From Christensenellaceae bacterium (GTDB lineage Bacteria > Bacillota > Clostridia > Christensenellales > Borkfalkiaceae), in NCBI GenBank assembly GCA_022768945.1, contig JALEKY010000015.1, forward strand, positions 1-59,700: a stretch of 59,700 nt of DNA, read 5' to 3'. Made by a program: the position numbers and the translations under genes. Of this stretch, positions 52,251 through 58,947 are shown piece by piece. The notes beneath the pieces were generated by a model that saw only the letters and a program-made list of their open reading frames with translations, ran no database searches and was not told the origin of the DNA. Positions within the stretch are counted from its first letter, which is position 1. Each line of letters starts with the position of its first letter.

Positions 52251-53249
52251 CTAAACGTTTTCTACAGATACCGCATGCGAAACGCAAGGTATCGTTTCAC
52301 CCTGCTGAGTGGTAACAGTAGACATCAACGCGCCCGTAGCCACGAATAACACTTTGTTTATCTCACAAGTTTTCATTTTTCCGATTATATACGAATTAAA
52401 CACTATCGCGCTGCAGCCCGCGCCGCTGCCGCCCTGGTATTCCTCTTCGTCTATATTATATATAAGTTCTCCGCAATCAACGTGATTTGCGGATATGTCT
52501 ATACCCTTTTCTTCGAGCAGATGCTTTAAAAGCCTCGAGCCGAGCGCGCCTAAATCGCCAGTTACGATAAGGTCGTAATACTCCTGCTTTCTTTTTGCTT
52601 CCTTTAAATGACACTCTATAGTCGAAGCCGCAGCAGGAGCCATTGCCGCGCCGAGATTGTTTGCGTCGCTTATGCCGTAGTCGACCACTTTGCCGAAAGT
52701 AGCCGACGTCAACGCCTGACCGTGTTTCTCTCCCCCCGAAACAACCACCGCGCCCGCTCCGGTTACGGTCCATTGCGACTGCGGAGGTCTTATCGAACCG
52801 AATTCGAGAGGATAACGATATTGTCTTTCCGCCGTTGAAAAATGACTTGAAGTTGCGACTACCACGTTTTTCATATAACCGCCGTCCACGAGCGTTCCGC
52901 CGAGAGCAAGACCTTCCGACATAGTGGAACACGCGTTGTATATTCCTATATACGGAATATTGTAATCCCTTGCGGCAAAGCTTGCGGATACTATCTGATT
53001 CAACAAGTCGCCCGAAACGAGCGCGTCTATATCGCTCTTTTTTAGCGAGGCATTTTTTATGCTTTTTTCTATCGCGCGGGAAAGCATTTTGCACTCCGCC
53101 TTTTCGAAAGTCTTTTCTCCGAAATAATCGTCGCTAAGAATAAAGTCGAATTCTCTGCCGAGAGGTCCGCTTCCCTCTTTGTTGCCGCCGAGCGTATAAG
53201 TCGCTTTTATTATAGGTTTGTTATGAAAAAATACCGTATGTTTTCCCAT
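52251..53249 (-). CDS. spoVAD: SpoVAD, stage V sporulation protein
   Basis: A 332-residue thiolase-fold soluble protein that binds dipicolinic acid at the inner spore membrane. N-terminal GKHTVFFHNKPIIKATYTLGGNKEGSGPLGREFDFI, then YIGIYNACSTMSEGLALGG, ATSSHFSTAERQYRYPLEFG, TGDLGALGSRLL and GGSGAGCSAIVFNSYI, all family features. The start codon is directly joined to the spoVAC stop (one-base overlap). Length close to the Bacillus protein (338). Confidence 0.96.
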   Translation of the reverse strand: MGKHTVFFHNKPIIKATYTLGGNKEGSGPLGREFDFILSDDYFGEKTFEKAECKMLSRAIEKSIKNASLKKSDIDALVSGDLLNQIVSASFAARDYNIPYIGIYNACSTMSEGLALGGTLVDGGYMKNVVVATSSHFSTAERQYRYPLEFGSIRPPQSQWTVTGAGAVVVSGGEKHGQALTSATFGKVVDYGISDANNLGAAMAPAAASTIECHLKEAKRKQEYYDLIVTGDLGALGSRLLKHLLEEKGIDISANHVDCGELIYNIDEEEYQGGSGAGCSAIVFNSYIIGKMKTCEINKVLFVATGALMSTVTTQQGETIPCVSHAVSVENV

Positions 53250-53710
53250 TAAAACAACCCCGCTATATAATATATAAGTCCGACGGCAACGGACGAAGCT
53301 ATGCCGAATACGAGTATCGGCCCCGCTATTACGAACATTTTTGCAGCCAACCCGTAAACAAATCCTTCCGAACGGAATTCCATGGCGGGCGCGACAACCG
53401 AATTCGCAAAACCGGTTATCGGAACGATGGAACCGCCTCCGGCATATTTGCCTATTCTGTCGTACACACCGAGCCCGGTTAAAAGCGCGCTTAAAAATAT
53501 CAGAACGACGGAAACCGAACCCGCGAGTTCATCCCCCCTCATTCCGAACAGAAATTCAAACATATATCTTAAAAACTGCCCGATAACGCAAATCGCTCCG
53601 CCAACCAAAAAAGCGTTTAGCAGACTTCGCGTTTCTTTCGTCTTCGGACTGACGCTCGACACGTACTTTATATACGCTTCGTTCGGATTATTTCTCGTTC
53701 TCTCTGCCAT
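53249..53710 (-). CDS. spoVAC: SpoVAC, stage V sporulation protein
   Basis: A 153-residue membrane protein with about four helices after a charged N-terminus. FLVGGAICVIGQFLRYMFEF, GSIVPITGFANSVVAPAMEFRSEGFVYGLAAKMFVIAGPILVFG are typical. SpoVAC is the mechanosensitive channel component of the dipicolinate transport system. The ATG has AGGGAG in position. It is the first recognisable spoVA gene here; spoVAA and spoVAB are not present. Overlapped at its start by a possible small gene (53688-53804). Confidence 0.95.
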   Translation of the reverse strand: MAERTRNNPNEAYIKYVSSVSPKTKETRSLLNAFLVGGAICVIGQFLRYMFEFLFGMRGDELAGSVSVVLIFLSALLTGLGVYDRIGKYAGGGSIVPITGFANSVVAPAMEFRSEGFVYGLAAKMFVIAGPILVFGIASSVAVGLIYYIAGLF

Positions 53711-53804
53711 TGTTCTCCCTCTTTACGCCATTCGCTCGAAAAACGCTTTCCCTATCCTGTAAATTGTTTACGAGCGGATTGTTTATGTTTCGCTTTACTC
53801 TCAT
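53688..53804 (-). CDS. Possible small protein upstream of spoVAC, 38 residues
   Basis: ATG at 53802-53804 with GGAG five bases upstream; the product starts MRVKRNINNPLVNNLQDRE and ends KRENNGRENEK, basic and polar, without membrane segment. It overlaps the spoVAC start by 23 bases in another frame, an arrangement seen for translational coupling. Homology is not recognised. The strong initiation signal is the main evidence; the frame could also be spurious. Confidence 0.35.
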   Translation of the reverse strand: MRVKRNINNPLVNNLQDRESVFRANGVKRENNGRENEK

Positions 53805-53849
53805 TTCTTCTCCGTAGAAACAGGAAACTTATTCCTTATCTCTATTAAG

Positions 53850-53877
53850 AATATGTTCAATTACGCTATTTTTAAAC
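53850..53877 (-). promoter_or_regulatory. Candidate forespore (sigma-F/sigma-G type) promoter of spoVAC
   Basis: GTTTA (53873-53877), a 17-base spacer and CATATTC (AATATG complement at 53850-53855). Sigma-G promoters of spoVA operons have GnATR and CATnnTA, so the match is partial. It is placed correctly, between the spoIIA terminator and the spoVA genes. Confidence 0.3.
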
Positions 53878-53878
53878 A

Positions 53879-53947
53879 TAAAAAAATCGGCAACGTCGCA
53901 CGGGATTTGAAAAGTTTTCTTTTCTCAAAATCCGTAATATTGCCGAT
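53879..53947 (-). terminator. Terminator of the spoIIA operon
   Basis: A long hairpin: outer stem ATCGGCAA/TTGCCGAT (53940-53947 with 53886-53893), inner stem GGATTT/AAATCC, then TTTTTTTA on the minus strand. Confidence 0.85.
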
Positions 53948-53993
53948 AGTTCTTTGTTCTTGACTAAAAAACGCTTCTTCTCGTCAAGGCAAT

Positions 53994-54713
53994 TCAAAGA
54001 CACTCTTTCATCTTTTCTATTATTTTACTTTCCATTCTTGAAACCTGAACCTGAGACACCCCGAGTTCGCTTGCGATTTCGCTTTGTGTTTTATCCCTGA
54101 AATATCTGAGCATAATTACTTTTTTCTCCCTTTCCGGAAGATTTTCGATAAAACTCCTCAGCATTATCTTATCTATCAGATCTTCCTGCTCGAACGGAGC
54201 GGATATTTTATCCATCAGCTCCGTTTTGTTGTCATCGTCCTCGCCGTCCGAGGAATTGAGCGAAACGGGATAACGGGCGGAATCAATGGCGAACACGACG
54301 TCCGACGTTTCCACGTTGAAATGTTCTGCTATATCCTCTATCCTCGGTTCGCTCCCGGTTTTAGCCCGATACTCACCTGTATATCTGTTTATTTTGTTTG
54401 CGAGAACTTTTACCGCGCGCGAAACTTTTATAGCGCCGTCGTCGCGCATAAATCTTTTTATTTCTCCGATAATTAAAGGTACCGCGTACGTTGAGAACAT
54501 AACGCCGTACTTTTCGTCGAAATTGTTTACGGCTTTCAAAAAGCCCATACAGCCGAGCTGATATAAGTCGTCATACTCAACGCCCTTGTTTAAAAACCTT
54601 TTTACGATGCTTTTTATCAAATTGACGTTGGCTTTTAAAAGTTCTTCCTTCGCCTTTTCGCTCCCTTCTTTCGACTGCTTTAAAAGTTCTATAGTCTGAT
54701 CGCGGCTAAGCAT
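53994..54713 (-). CDS. sigF: RNA polymerase sigma factor SigF (forespore)
   Basis: A 239-residue sigma-70 family factor. Region 2 has NLIKSIVKRFLNKGVEYDDLYQLGCMGFLKAVNNFDEKYGVMFSTYAVPLIIGEIKRFMRDDGAIKVSR; region 4 has LPEREKKVIMLRYFRDKTQSEIASELGVSQVQVSRMESKIIEKMKE. The gene order spoIIAA-spoIIAB-sigF identifies it as SigF rather than SigG or SigB. The ATG at 54711-54713 has a GGGGGG purine tract two bases upstream and overlaps spoIIAB by 8 bases. Activated in the forespore when SpoIIAA releases it from SpoIIAB. Confidence 0.96.
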   Translation of the reverse strand: MLSRDQTIELLKQSKEGSEKAKEELLKANVNLIKSIVKRFLNKGVEYDDLYQLGCMGFLKAVNNFDEKYGVMFSTYAVPLIIGEIKRFMRDDGAIKVSRAVKVLANKINRYTGEYRAKTGSEPRIEDIAEHFNVETSDVVFAIDSARYPVSLNSSDGEDDDNKTELMDKISAPFEQEDLIDKIMLRSFIENLPEREKKVIMLRYFRDKTQSEIASELGVSQVQVSRMESKIIEKMKECL

Positions 54714-55230
54714 TTTCCCCCCGAGCGGGTTCGCAATCGCATTCGTTCGAAGGAGTTTTTCCCTCATCTTCGAAAAACGCGTCGCTCTCCGAATATTTTT
54801 CCGGGTACGACGAAAAACTTTTATACATTTCGACGACGGTGCCTTTCCCTACCTTGCTTTCGACGTTTACCTTATCCATAAACGCCTTCATTACGGTAAA
54901 GCCCATGCCCGAACGCTCTTCTTCGGGTTTTGTCGTAAAAAACGGCTCCACGGCTTTATTTACGTCCTCGATTCCGTTGCCTTCGTCGGATACGGTTATA
55001 TGTATTTCTCCGTTTTTCGTTTCAGCTGAAAGGGATACTATACCCTCTCTGCCCGGGTAAGCGTGAACGATACAGTTGGTCACGGCTTCCGATACCGCCG
55101 TTTTTACGTCGCTGAGCTCGGATACCGTAGGGTTAAGCGGCAGACAAAACGCCTGAATGCAACTTCTTGCAAACTGCTCGTTTTCAGATATGCTTATGAA
55201 TTTCAAACTCATTCTGTTTACTTTTTGCAT
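54706..55230 (-). CDS. spoIIAB: SpoIIAB, anti-sigma-F factor and SpoIIAA kinase
   Basis: A 174-residue GHKL-fold ATPase. N box LSDVKTAVSEAVTNCIVHAYPG, G1 VSDEGNGIED, EPFFTTKPEEERSGMGFTVMKAFMDKV and the final GKGTVVEMYKSF are intact. Standard SpoIIAB ends at about 145 residues; here about 30 acidic residues follow (SYPEKYSESDAFFEDEGKT... ), and this tail runs into the sigF ribosome binding site. It binds SigF, or phosphorylates SpoIIAA on serine. AAGGA precedes the ATG. Confidence 0.95.
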   Translation of the reverse strand: MQKVNRMSLKFISISENEQFARSCIQAFCLPLNPTVSELSDVKTAVSEAVTNCIVHAYPGREGIVSLSAETKNGEIHITVSDEGNGIEDVNKAVEPFFTTKPEEERSGMGFTVMKAFMDKVNVESKVGKGTVVEMYKSFSSYPEKYSESDAFFEDEGKTPSNECDCEPARGENA

Positions 55231-55249
55231 GATTTATTTCCTTTTTTAC

Positions 55250-55558
55250 TTAAATTCTCGGCATAATTTCATATATACCGCTAAGCAGCATTACCTTTTC
55301 CACGGCGCAACGAGGAGATTCTATATATGCCTTTACGCCGTAGCTTTTCAGTTTTTTATATCGTCCGAGCAAAAAACCCAGACCGGTACTGTCCATAAAA
55401 GAGACGTTAGCCATATTGAATACAACGCCGCCCATGGATAGATTTCTGTCGATAAGGTCGTCTATAAGCCCCCTCACCGCGCACGAAGTATGTTCGTCAA
55501 GCTCGCCGTAAAGATATATGTACAGCCTGTCCCTCACGTTTTTAAATTTGATTTCCAT
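55250..55558 (-). CDS. spoIIAA: SpoIIAA, anti-anti-sigma factor
   Basis: A 102-residue STAS-domain protein. LYIYLYGELDEHT at the N-terminus and VSFMDSTGLGFLLGRYK; Ser57 in MDSTG is the residue phosphorylated by SpoIIAB and dephosphorylated by SpoIIE. Length normal (Bacillus 117). The ATG has only a distant AAAGGAG (about 15 bases), a weak initiation context. First gene of the operon; upstream lies a palindrome with an overlapping TATAAT-like box (55672-55711), but no clear sigma-H promoter. Confidence 0.95.
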   Translation of the reverse strand: MEIKFKNVRDRLYIYLYGELDEHTSCAVRGLIDDLIDRNLSMGGVVFNMANVSFMDSTGLGFLLGRYKKLKSYGVKAYIESPRCAVEKVMLLSGIYEIMPRI

Positions 55559-55671
55559 TGTTGTTCGTTTAATGCTCCTTTTCGGAAAAAACGGAAAGAA
55601 AACTTATTTTCCTAAAAAAATTGCCCTTAATACGAGAAATTTTTTTATGCCCTCGTTTCCGTGTAATTCGG

Positions 55672-55711
55672 ATTATACTGTTTTTCGAAAGAAATTTTTT
55701 CGGAAAAACAG
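55672..55711 (-). promoter_or_regulatory. Inverted repeat adjoining a -10-like box upstream of spoIIAA
   Basis: On the minus strand CTGTTTTTCCGAAA...TTTCGAAAAACAG (55678-55711), nearly perfect with one bulged base, is directly followed by TATAAT (55672-55677). It lies about 115-150 bases before spoIIAA. It could be an operator overlapping the promoter; there is no convincing -35 at normal distance. It could also be a terminator-like hairpin without a gene on the other strand. Confidence 0.35.
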
Positions 55712-55856
55712 TCGAATTTGCGTAATTTTTCGCGAAAACTACAAAGCGAAAGCTCTTTAAATACTTCCGAATACCCGATTGAACCCCGTATCGGAGCGAA
55801 AATATAAAAAATTTTTATTTTTTTAGAAAAAATTTGAAAAAAGTAATTAAAAACAG

Positions 55857-55885
55857 TTGCAATTATTTTTTTAATTTGTTATATT
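55857..55885 (+). promoter_or_regulatory. Promoter of the tRNA array
   Basis: TTGCAA (55857-55862), a 17-base spacer and TATATT (55880-55885), preceded by about 50 bases of A and T tracts resembling an UP element, and 54 bases before the first tRNA. Confidence 0.85.
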
Positions 55886-55939
55886 ATATTAGCGTTGTGA
55901 TTGCGAAAACCGCTTAACGCTTTCGCTTTACGAAAGCAT

Positions 55940-56016
55940 CGGGGTGTAGCGCAGTTTGGTAGCGCACGTGGTTTGGGACCATGGGGCCGGGAGTTCGAGT
56001 CTCTTCACCCCGACCA
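55940..56016 (+). tRNA. tRNA-Pro (anticodon TGG)
   Basis: 77 bases including encoded CCA. Acceptor CGGGGTG/CACCCCG, D-arm GCGC...GCGC, anticodon loop TTTGGGA with TGG, and T-arm GTTCGAGTC. First of six genes in the array. Confidence 0.96.
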
Positions 56017-56033
56017 GAAATGCAATTCATTTC

Positions 56034-56110
56034 GGGCCTTTAGCTCAGTTGGTCAGAGCGGTCGGCTCATAACCGATTGGTCCGCGGTTCGAGTCCGTGA
56101 AGGCCCACCA
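56034..56110 (+). tRNA. tRNA-Ile2 (anticodon CAT, lysidine-modified type)
   Basis: 77 bases with CCA. The anticodon reads CAT, but the body (GGGCCTTTAGCTCAGTTGG, CGGCTCATAACCG, AAGGCCCACCA) is close to Firmicutes tRNA-Ile(k2CAU) and not to initiator or elongator tRNA-Met. TilS would convert C34 to lysidine so that it reads AUA. Met is the alternative assignment. Confidence 0.85.
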
Positions 56111-56136
56111 ATAAAATTTAAAAATGTTATATATTT

Positions 56137-56213
56137 GGCCTGGTAGTTCAGCTGGTTAGAACGCTAGCCTGTCACGCTAGAGGTCGAGGGTTCGAACCCC
56201 TTCCAGGTCGCCA
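56137..56213 (+). tRNA. tRNA-Asp (anticodon GTC)
   Basis: 77 bases with CCA. Acceptor GGCCTGG/CCAGGTC, anticodon loop CTGTCAC with GTC, T-loop GTTCGAAC. Confidence 0.96.
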
Positions 56214-56238
56214 ATCAATCCCCCCATGGGGATTAGAT

Positions 56239-56314
56239 GCCTCGGTAGCTCAGTAGGTAGAGCAGGGGACTGAAAATCCCCGTGTCGGTGGTTCGATTCC
56301 GCCCCGAGGCACCA
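56239..56314 (+). tRNA. tRNA-Phe (anticodon GAA)
   Basis: 76 bases with CCA. Acceptor GCCTCGG/CCGAGGC, anticodon stem GGGGA/TCCCC with loop CTGAAAA. This is the ligand expected for the pheST T-box in the same window. Confidence 0.97.
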
Positions 56315-56353
56315 TTTTTAAATTTTAAATCAACCCCCTTCTTTCGGCATTAT

Positions 56354-56429
56354 GCTAGCGTAGCTCAATCGGCAGAGCAGCTGATTTGTAATCAGCAGGT
56401 TGAGGGTTCGATTCCATTCGCTAGCTCCA
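56354..56429 (+). tRNA. tRNA-Thr (anticodon TGT)
   Basis: 76 bases with CCA. Acceptor GCTAGCG/CGCTAGC, anticodon stem CTGAT/ATCAG with loop TTGTA, T-loop GTTCGATTC. Confidence 0.95.
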
Positions 56430-56432
56430 TAT

Positions 56433-56517
56433 GGAGAGGTTCCCGAGCGGCCAAAGGGAACAGACTGTAAATCTGTCGTCACTGACTTCGATGGTTCGAA
56501 TCCATCTCTCTCCACCA
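56433..56517 (+). tRNA. tRNA-Tyr (anticodon GTA)
   Basis: 85 bases with CCA, with the long variable arm of a type II tRNA (CGTCACTGACTTCG). Acceptor GGAGAGG/CTCTCC, anticodon stem CAGA/TCTG with loop CTGTAAA. Last gene of the array. Confidence 0.96.
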
Positions 56518-56518
56518 A

Positions 56519-56554
56519 AACAACTCAAATCTTCGGATTTGGGTTGTTTTTTTA
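56519..56554 (+). terminator. Terminator of the tRNA array
   Basis: A 13-bp stem AACAACTCAAATC/GATTTGGGTTGTT with TTCG tetraloop, then TTTTTA, starting two bases after tRNA-Tyr. Confidence 0.95.
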
Positions 56555-56572
56555 TTAAATTTTTGCGTTTTT

Positions 56573-56737
56573 GCCGGTGGTGATAGCGTTAGAACCCACC
56601 GAAAAGAAATCGCCGCTTAGCGGCATACGTTTTTGCAAGGCAAACGGCCGAAATTGTACTAAGTACTAAAAGCTCGTTTAACACGGCAAAAACCGATTTA
56701 TTACCGCAAAAATGGATCGAACGCCATTACCACCGGC
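56573..56737. repeat. 165-bp element bounded by 24-base imperfect inverted repeats
   Basis: The ends GCCGGTGGTGATAGCGTTAGAACC and its partner ending in ACCACCGGC are inverted repeats matching at 20 of 24 positions (56573-56596 with 56714-56737). Inside are smaller inverted repeats: GCCGC-TTA-GCGGC (56612-56624), TTTTTGC with GCAAAAA, GTACT-A-AGTAC and CGG-CAAAAA-CCG. There is no coding frame. The first 13 bases or so recall the 5' end of 5S rRNA, but the interior does not fit. It may be a MITE-like insertion, a repeat family or a structured RNA; no target-site duplication is evident. Confidence 0.6.
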
Positions 56738-56783
56738 TAAACTCCCCTCTCCTTTTACACACACCAACAGAAAAGACTATGAA

Positions 56784-56813
56784 CAATAAAAAAGACGAGC
56801 AATTTTGCCCGTC
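56784..56813 (-). terminator. Terminator after the HEPN-like gene
   Basis: GACGGGC-AAAATT-GCTCGTC stem-loop followed by TTTTTTATTG on the minus strand, eleven bases after the stop codon at 56825. Confidence 0.85.
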
Positions 56814-56824
56814 GGATACATCGA

Positions 56825-57451
56825 CTAATCATTAAAGAAATCTTTGATTTTTCCGAAAAAACCTTTTAATCCGGAGTTTTCGCTTTTTTTACCGTCATTA
56901 TTTTCCGTTATTTCACCGACAAAAAGAGTGTTGGGACCTTTCTCTATCGCATTACTCGCATTATTTAAAGAAGCTTTTTCATCCGAAAAAAGATACTGAG
57001 CCTCTTCCTCTTTCTTTACATCTGAGCCGCCGCTATAATCACGTTGACCGGAACAAACTGCTTTCTCGTGCTTTTCCGTTTTATTTTTATCGGATTTTTT
57101 TGCGCCGGAAGCTGCTTTTTTCTTCTTATTGCAATCGGTATAATAAACCGTAAGAGGATCTTTCATATCCATCATAAGATTATAAAAATCGATAACGTCG
57201 TTATAATCGTTTTCGGTGCAAATACCGGAAGAAAGCGTTCCCACCTCGTGAGAAAGCTTGTTTCTGATATAGCGAAGATGTTTTAACGTCTTATATCGAC
57301 GAGTCCAATCGGGAATGCTCTCCTCTCCCTTTTCGAAAACGTATTCCATTTGCTTAATATATTCGGTTACGCCGTCGTTCGACCTAAAACAATCTCTGCA
57401 CAGATTATCGAGGCGTTTGTACGCCTCCTGAAATTCAAGACACAAATTCAT
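56825..57451 (-). CDS. Hypothetical protein with HEPN-like N-terminal domain
   Basis: A 208-residue protein. The N-terminal 100 residues are helical and contain RYIRNKLSHEVG; Arg63-Asn-x3-His68 matches the R(N)x4-6H motif of HEPN domains, found in many RNases and toxin-like proteins. Residues about 108-185 are low-complexity, charged and probably disordered (KKKKAAS, KKSDKNKTEKHEK). A short conserved-looking end GLKGFFGKIKDFFND may be an amphipathic helix binding a partner or membrane. GAGGA precedes the ATG. It stands alone between two terminators. Function unknown; similar proteins are annotated as DUFs in Clostridia. Confidence 0.65.
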   Translation of the reverse strand: MNLCLEFQEAYKRLDNLCRDCFRSNDGVTEYIKQMEYVFEKGEESIPDWTRRYKTLKHLRYIRNKLSHEVGTLSSGICTENDYNDVIDFYNLMMDMKDPLTVYYTDCNKKKKAASGAKKSDKNKTEKHEKAVCSGQRDYSGGSDVKKEEEAQYLFSDEKASLNNASNAIEKGPNTLFVGEITENNDGKKSENSGLKGFFGKIKDFFND

Positions 57452-57511
57452 CGGATATCGTCCTCGCTTTCCTCGCCGTATTACCTAATAATCGAGCAAA
57501 AAAGCCGTATA

Positions 57512-57548
57512 AAGCAAAAATCCTTGAAAGATATAGCTTCTTTCAAGG
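57512..57548 (-). terminator. Terminator of the Val-Gly tRNA unit
   Basis: A 10-bp stem CCTTGAAAGA/TCTTTCAAGG with loop AGCTATA, followed by ATTTTTGC on the minus strand. Confidence 0.92.
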
Positions 57549-57580
57549 GTCTTTATATATCCGCAAACATAAGTTTGCAC

Positions 57581-57655
57581 TGGAGCGGGAAACGAGATTC
57601 GAACTCGCGACATTTGCCTTGGCAAGGCAACGCTCTACCACTGAGCCATTCCCGC
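57581..57655 (-). tRNA. tRNA-Gly (anticodon GCC)
   Basis: 75 bases with CCA. Acceptor GCGGGAA/TTCCCGC, anticodon loop TTGCCAA with GCC, T-loop GTTCGAATC. Confidence 0.96.
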
Positions 57656-57661
57656 ATATTG

Positions 57662-57737
57662 TGGTGGGAACAATAGGGCTCGAACCTATGACCCCCTGCT
57701 TGTAAGGCAGATGCTCTCCCAACTGAGCTATGCTCCC
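57662..57737 (-). tRNA. tRNA-Val (anticodon TAC)
   Basis: 76 bases with CCA. Acceptor GGGAGCA/TGTTCCC, anticodon stem CTGCC/GCAGG (one mismatch-free pairing with loop TTACAA), T-loop GTTCGAGC. Transcribed with tRNA-Gly from the promoter at 57756-57784. Confidence 0.95.
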
Positions 57738-57755
57738 ACAACGGAATGCTCATAT

Positions 57756-57784
57756 AATATAACAGATTTTTTAGAATAATGCAA
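57756..57784 (-). promoter_or_regulatory. Promoter of the Val-Gly tRNA unit
   Basis: TTGCAT (57779-57784), a 17-base spacer and extended -10 TGTTATATT (TATATT at 57756-57761), 18 bases before tRNA-Val. Confidence 0.85.
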
Positions 57785-57828
57785 GCATTTTTAACGGGTT
57801 TTTGTATTTTTTTGAATTTTTTTTAGAT

Positions 57829-57886
57829 AAAAAAAGAAAAGCTTTCGCCAAAAATCGCAAAGTAAGCGCGATAATCGGCAAAAGCT
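57829..57886 (-). terminator. Terminator after yugP
   Basis: A two-part hairpin: outer AGCTTTTGCC/GGCGAAAGCT, inner ATCGC/GCGAT, followed by TTTTCTTTTTTTA on the minus strand. Confidence 0.9.
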
Positions 57887-57898
57887 CTTTTATATGTT

Positions 57899-58630
57899 TT
57901 ACTTTTTCCTGTTCCCCCTTACACTGCCGAGAATAACCAAAAATCTCAGCAAGTACAGGAAAGATATAACGAGCGAAGCCACGTAAGTCATCGCCGCGGC
58001 TGAAAGAACTCTTTTCGCTCCTATAAGTTCGCCCCTGTCGAGAATATTCTGTTCTTTCAACATTCTGAGCGCCCTGTGCGACGCGTTAAATTCCACGGGA
58101 AGCGTGACAAGCGCAAATATAGTGCTAAGCGAATACAAACAACATGCAATCGCTATAATTACGGTACCCGCGTTGGTTTCCGTTCCCCCTATAATAAACT
58201 CGATGATAACGCCGATAACGGCAAGCGGCACCGCAAGACGAGAACCTATATTCGTAATAGGAACAAGAATACTGCGAAGTTTTAAAAGCAAACTTCCGTC
58301 GTACTTCTGACAGGCATGCCCGCATTCGTGCGCGGCAACGCCGAGAGCCGCTATACTCGAACTGTCGAAGACACTTTCGGATAAAGACAAAACGTCCGTT
58401 TTAGGGTTGTAATTATCCGTTAAATCCCCCTTTATCGGCTGAACCGTCACTCCGACGCACCCGTGAGAAGAAAGAAGCCTTCTGCCCGTTTCCGCTGCGG
58501 TTATTCCGCATTTCGCGTCGATTTTTGAATATCTCGAAAATCTGACTTTTATCAAAATTTGCGCGACTATCGAAAAAATCAACCCCGGGATCAGAATAAT
58601 CATAGTTCCGTAATATAAAAAGTAAAACAT
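57899..58630 (-). CDS. YugP family membrane zinc metallopeptidase
   Basis: A 243-residue integral membrane protein. An N-terminal helix (about 5-28), then a cytosolic segment with the zinc-binding HECGH (His101-His105) in ALGVAAHECGHACQ, then three further membrane helices (about 135-160, 163-185 and 220-238) with PVEFNASHRAL between them. This matches the YugP/DUF2268-like neutral zinc metallopeptidase family; substrate unknown. The ATG at 58628-58630 has GAGG at normal distance, and a perfect sigma-A promoter lies 60 bases upstream; single-gene unit with its own terminator. Confidence 0.9.
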   Translation of the reverse strand: MFYFLYYGTMIILIPGLIFSIVAQILIKVRFSRYSKIDAKCGITAAETGRRLLSSHGCVGVTVQPIKGDLTDNYNPKTDVLSLSESVFDSSSIAALGVAAHECGHACQKYDGSLLLKLRSILVPITNIGSRLAVPLAVIGVIIEFIIGGTETNAGTVIIAIACCLYSLSTIFALVTLPVEFNASHRALRMLKEQNILDRGELIGAKRVLSAAAMTYVASLVISFLYLLRFLVILGSVRGNRKK

Positions 58631-58690
58631 TTTACCTCGCAAGCGGCTTAATTCAAGGCAAATTCATCCGCTTTTTTAGTCATTGCATTA

Positions 58691-58719
58691 ATTATACAAT
58701 TTTTTTAACTGTATGTCAA
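58691..58719 (-). promoter_or_regulatory. yugP promoter
   Basis: A perfect TTGACA (58714-58719), a 17-base spacer and a perfect TATAAT (58691-58696). Confidence 0.9.
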
Positions 58720-58947
58720 ACGCTTTGCTTGCGTCAAAAAAGCGCCCGGTAAAACCGAACGACTATAAAGTTCATTCTTTAAAAATATTGCCTTAATTTA
58801 TTCGACTTTAAACGGATATTATCTACTTGCCGAATAACAACAACGGCGAAGTTCGCTTTCGCCCGTATATCCTTGTATAAATCGCTTCAACGCGGCTTTC
58901 GCTTCGCCCCTCTTCGTATATATCTTAAAAAACAACCGTCGGTCGTC
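58720..58947. other. Non-coding stretch, probable deletion scar
   Basis: About 230 bases with no believable gene on either strand. A small hairpin GGCGAA/TTCGCC followed by GTTGTTGTTATT (minus strand, near 58840-58865) could act as a terminator. It follows the truncated methyltransferase start, so it is probably the joint left by a deletion. Confidence 0.4.

Noticed and set aside
55901-56146. An 81-codon plus-strand frame with plausible-looking protein sequence
   Set aside because: It covers tRNA-Pro and tRNA-Ile2; such phrases (VGQSGRLITDWSAV) are well-known false translations of tRNA genes.
56573-56737. Calling this element a 5S rRNA gene
   Set aside because: Only the outer helix and the first bases resemble 5S; the conserved CCGAAC loop and helix IV/V sequences are absent and the length (165) is too great.
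57553-57753. A 66-codon minus-strand frame
   Set aside because: It is a translation through tRNA-Val and tRNA-Gly.
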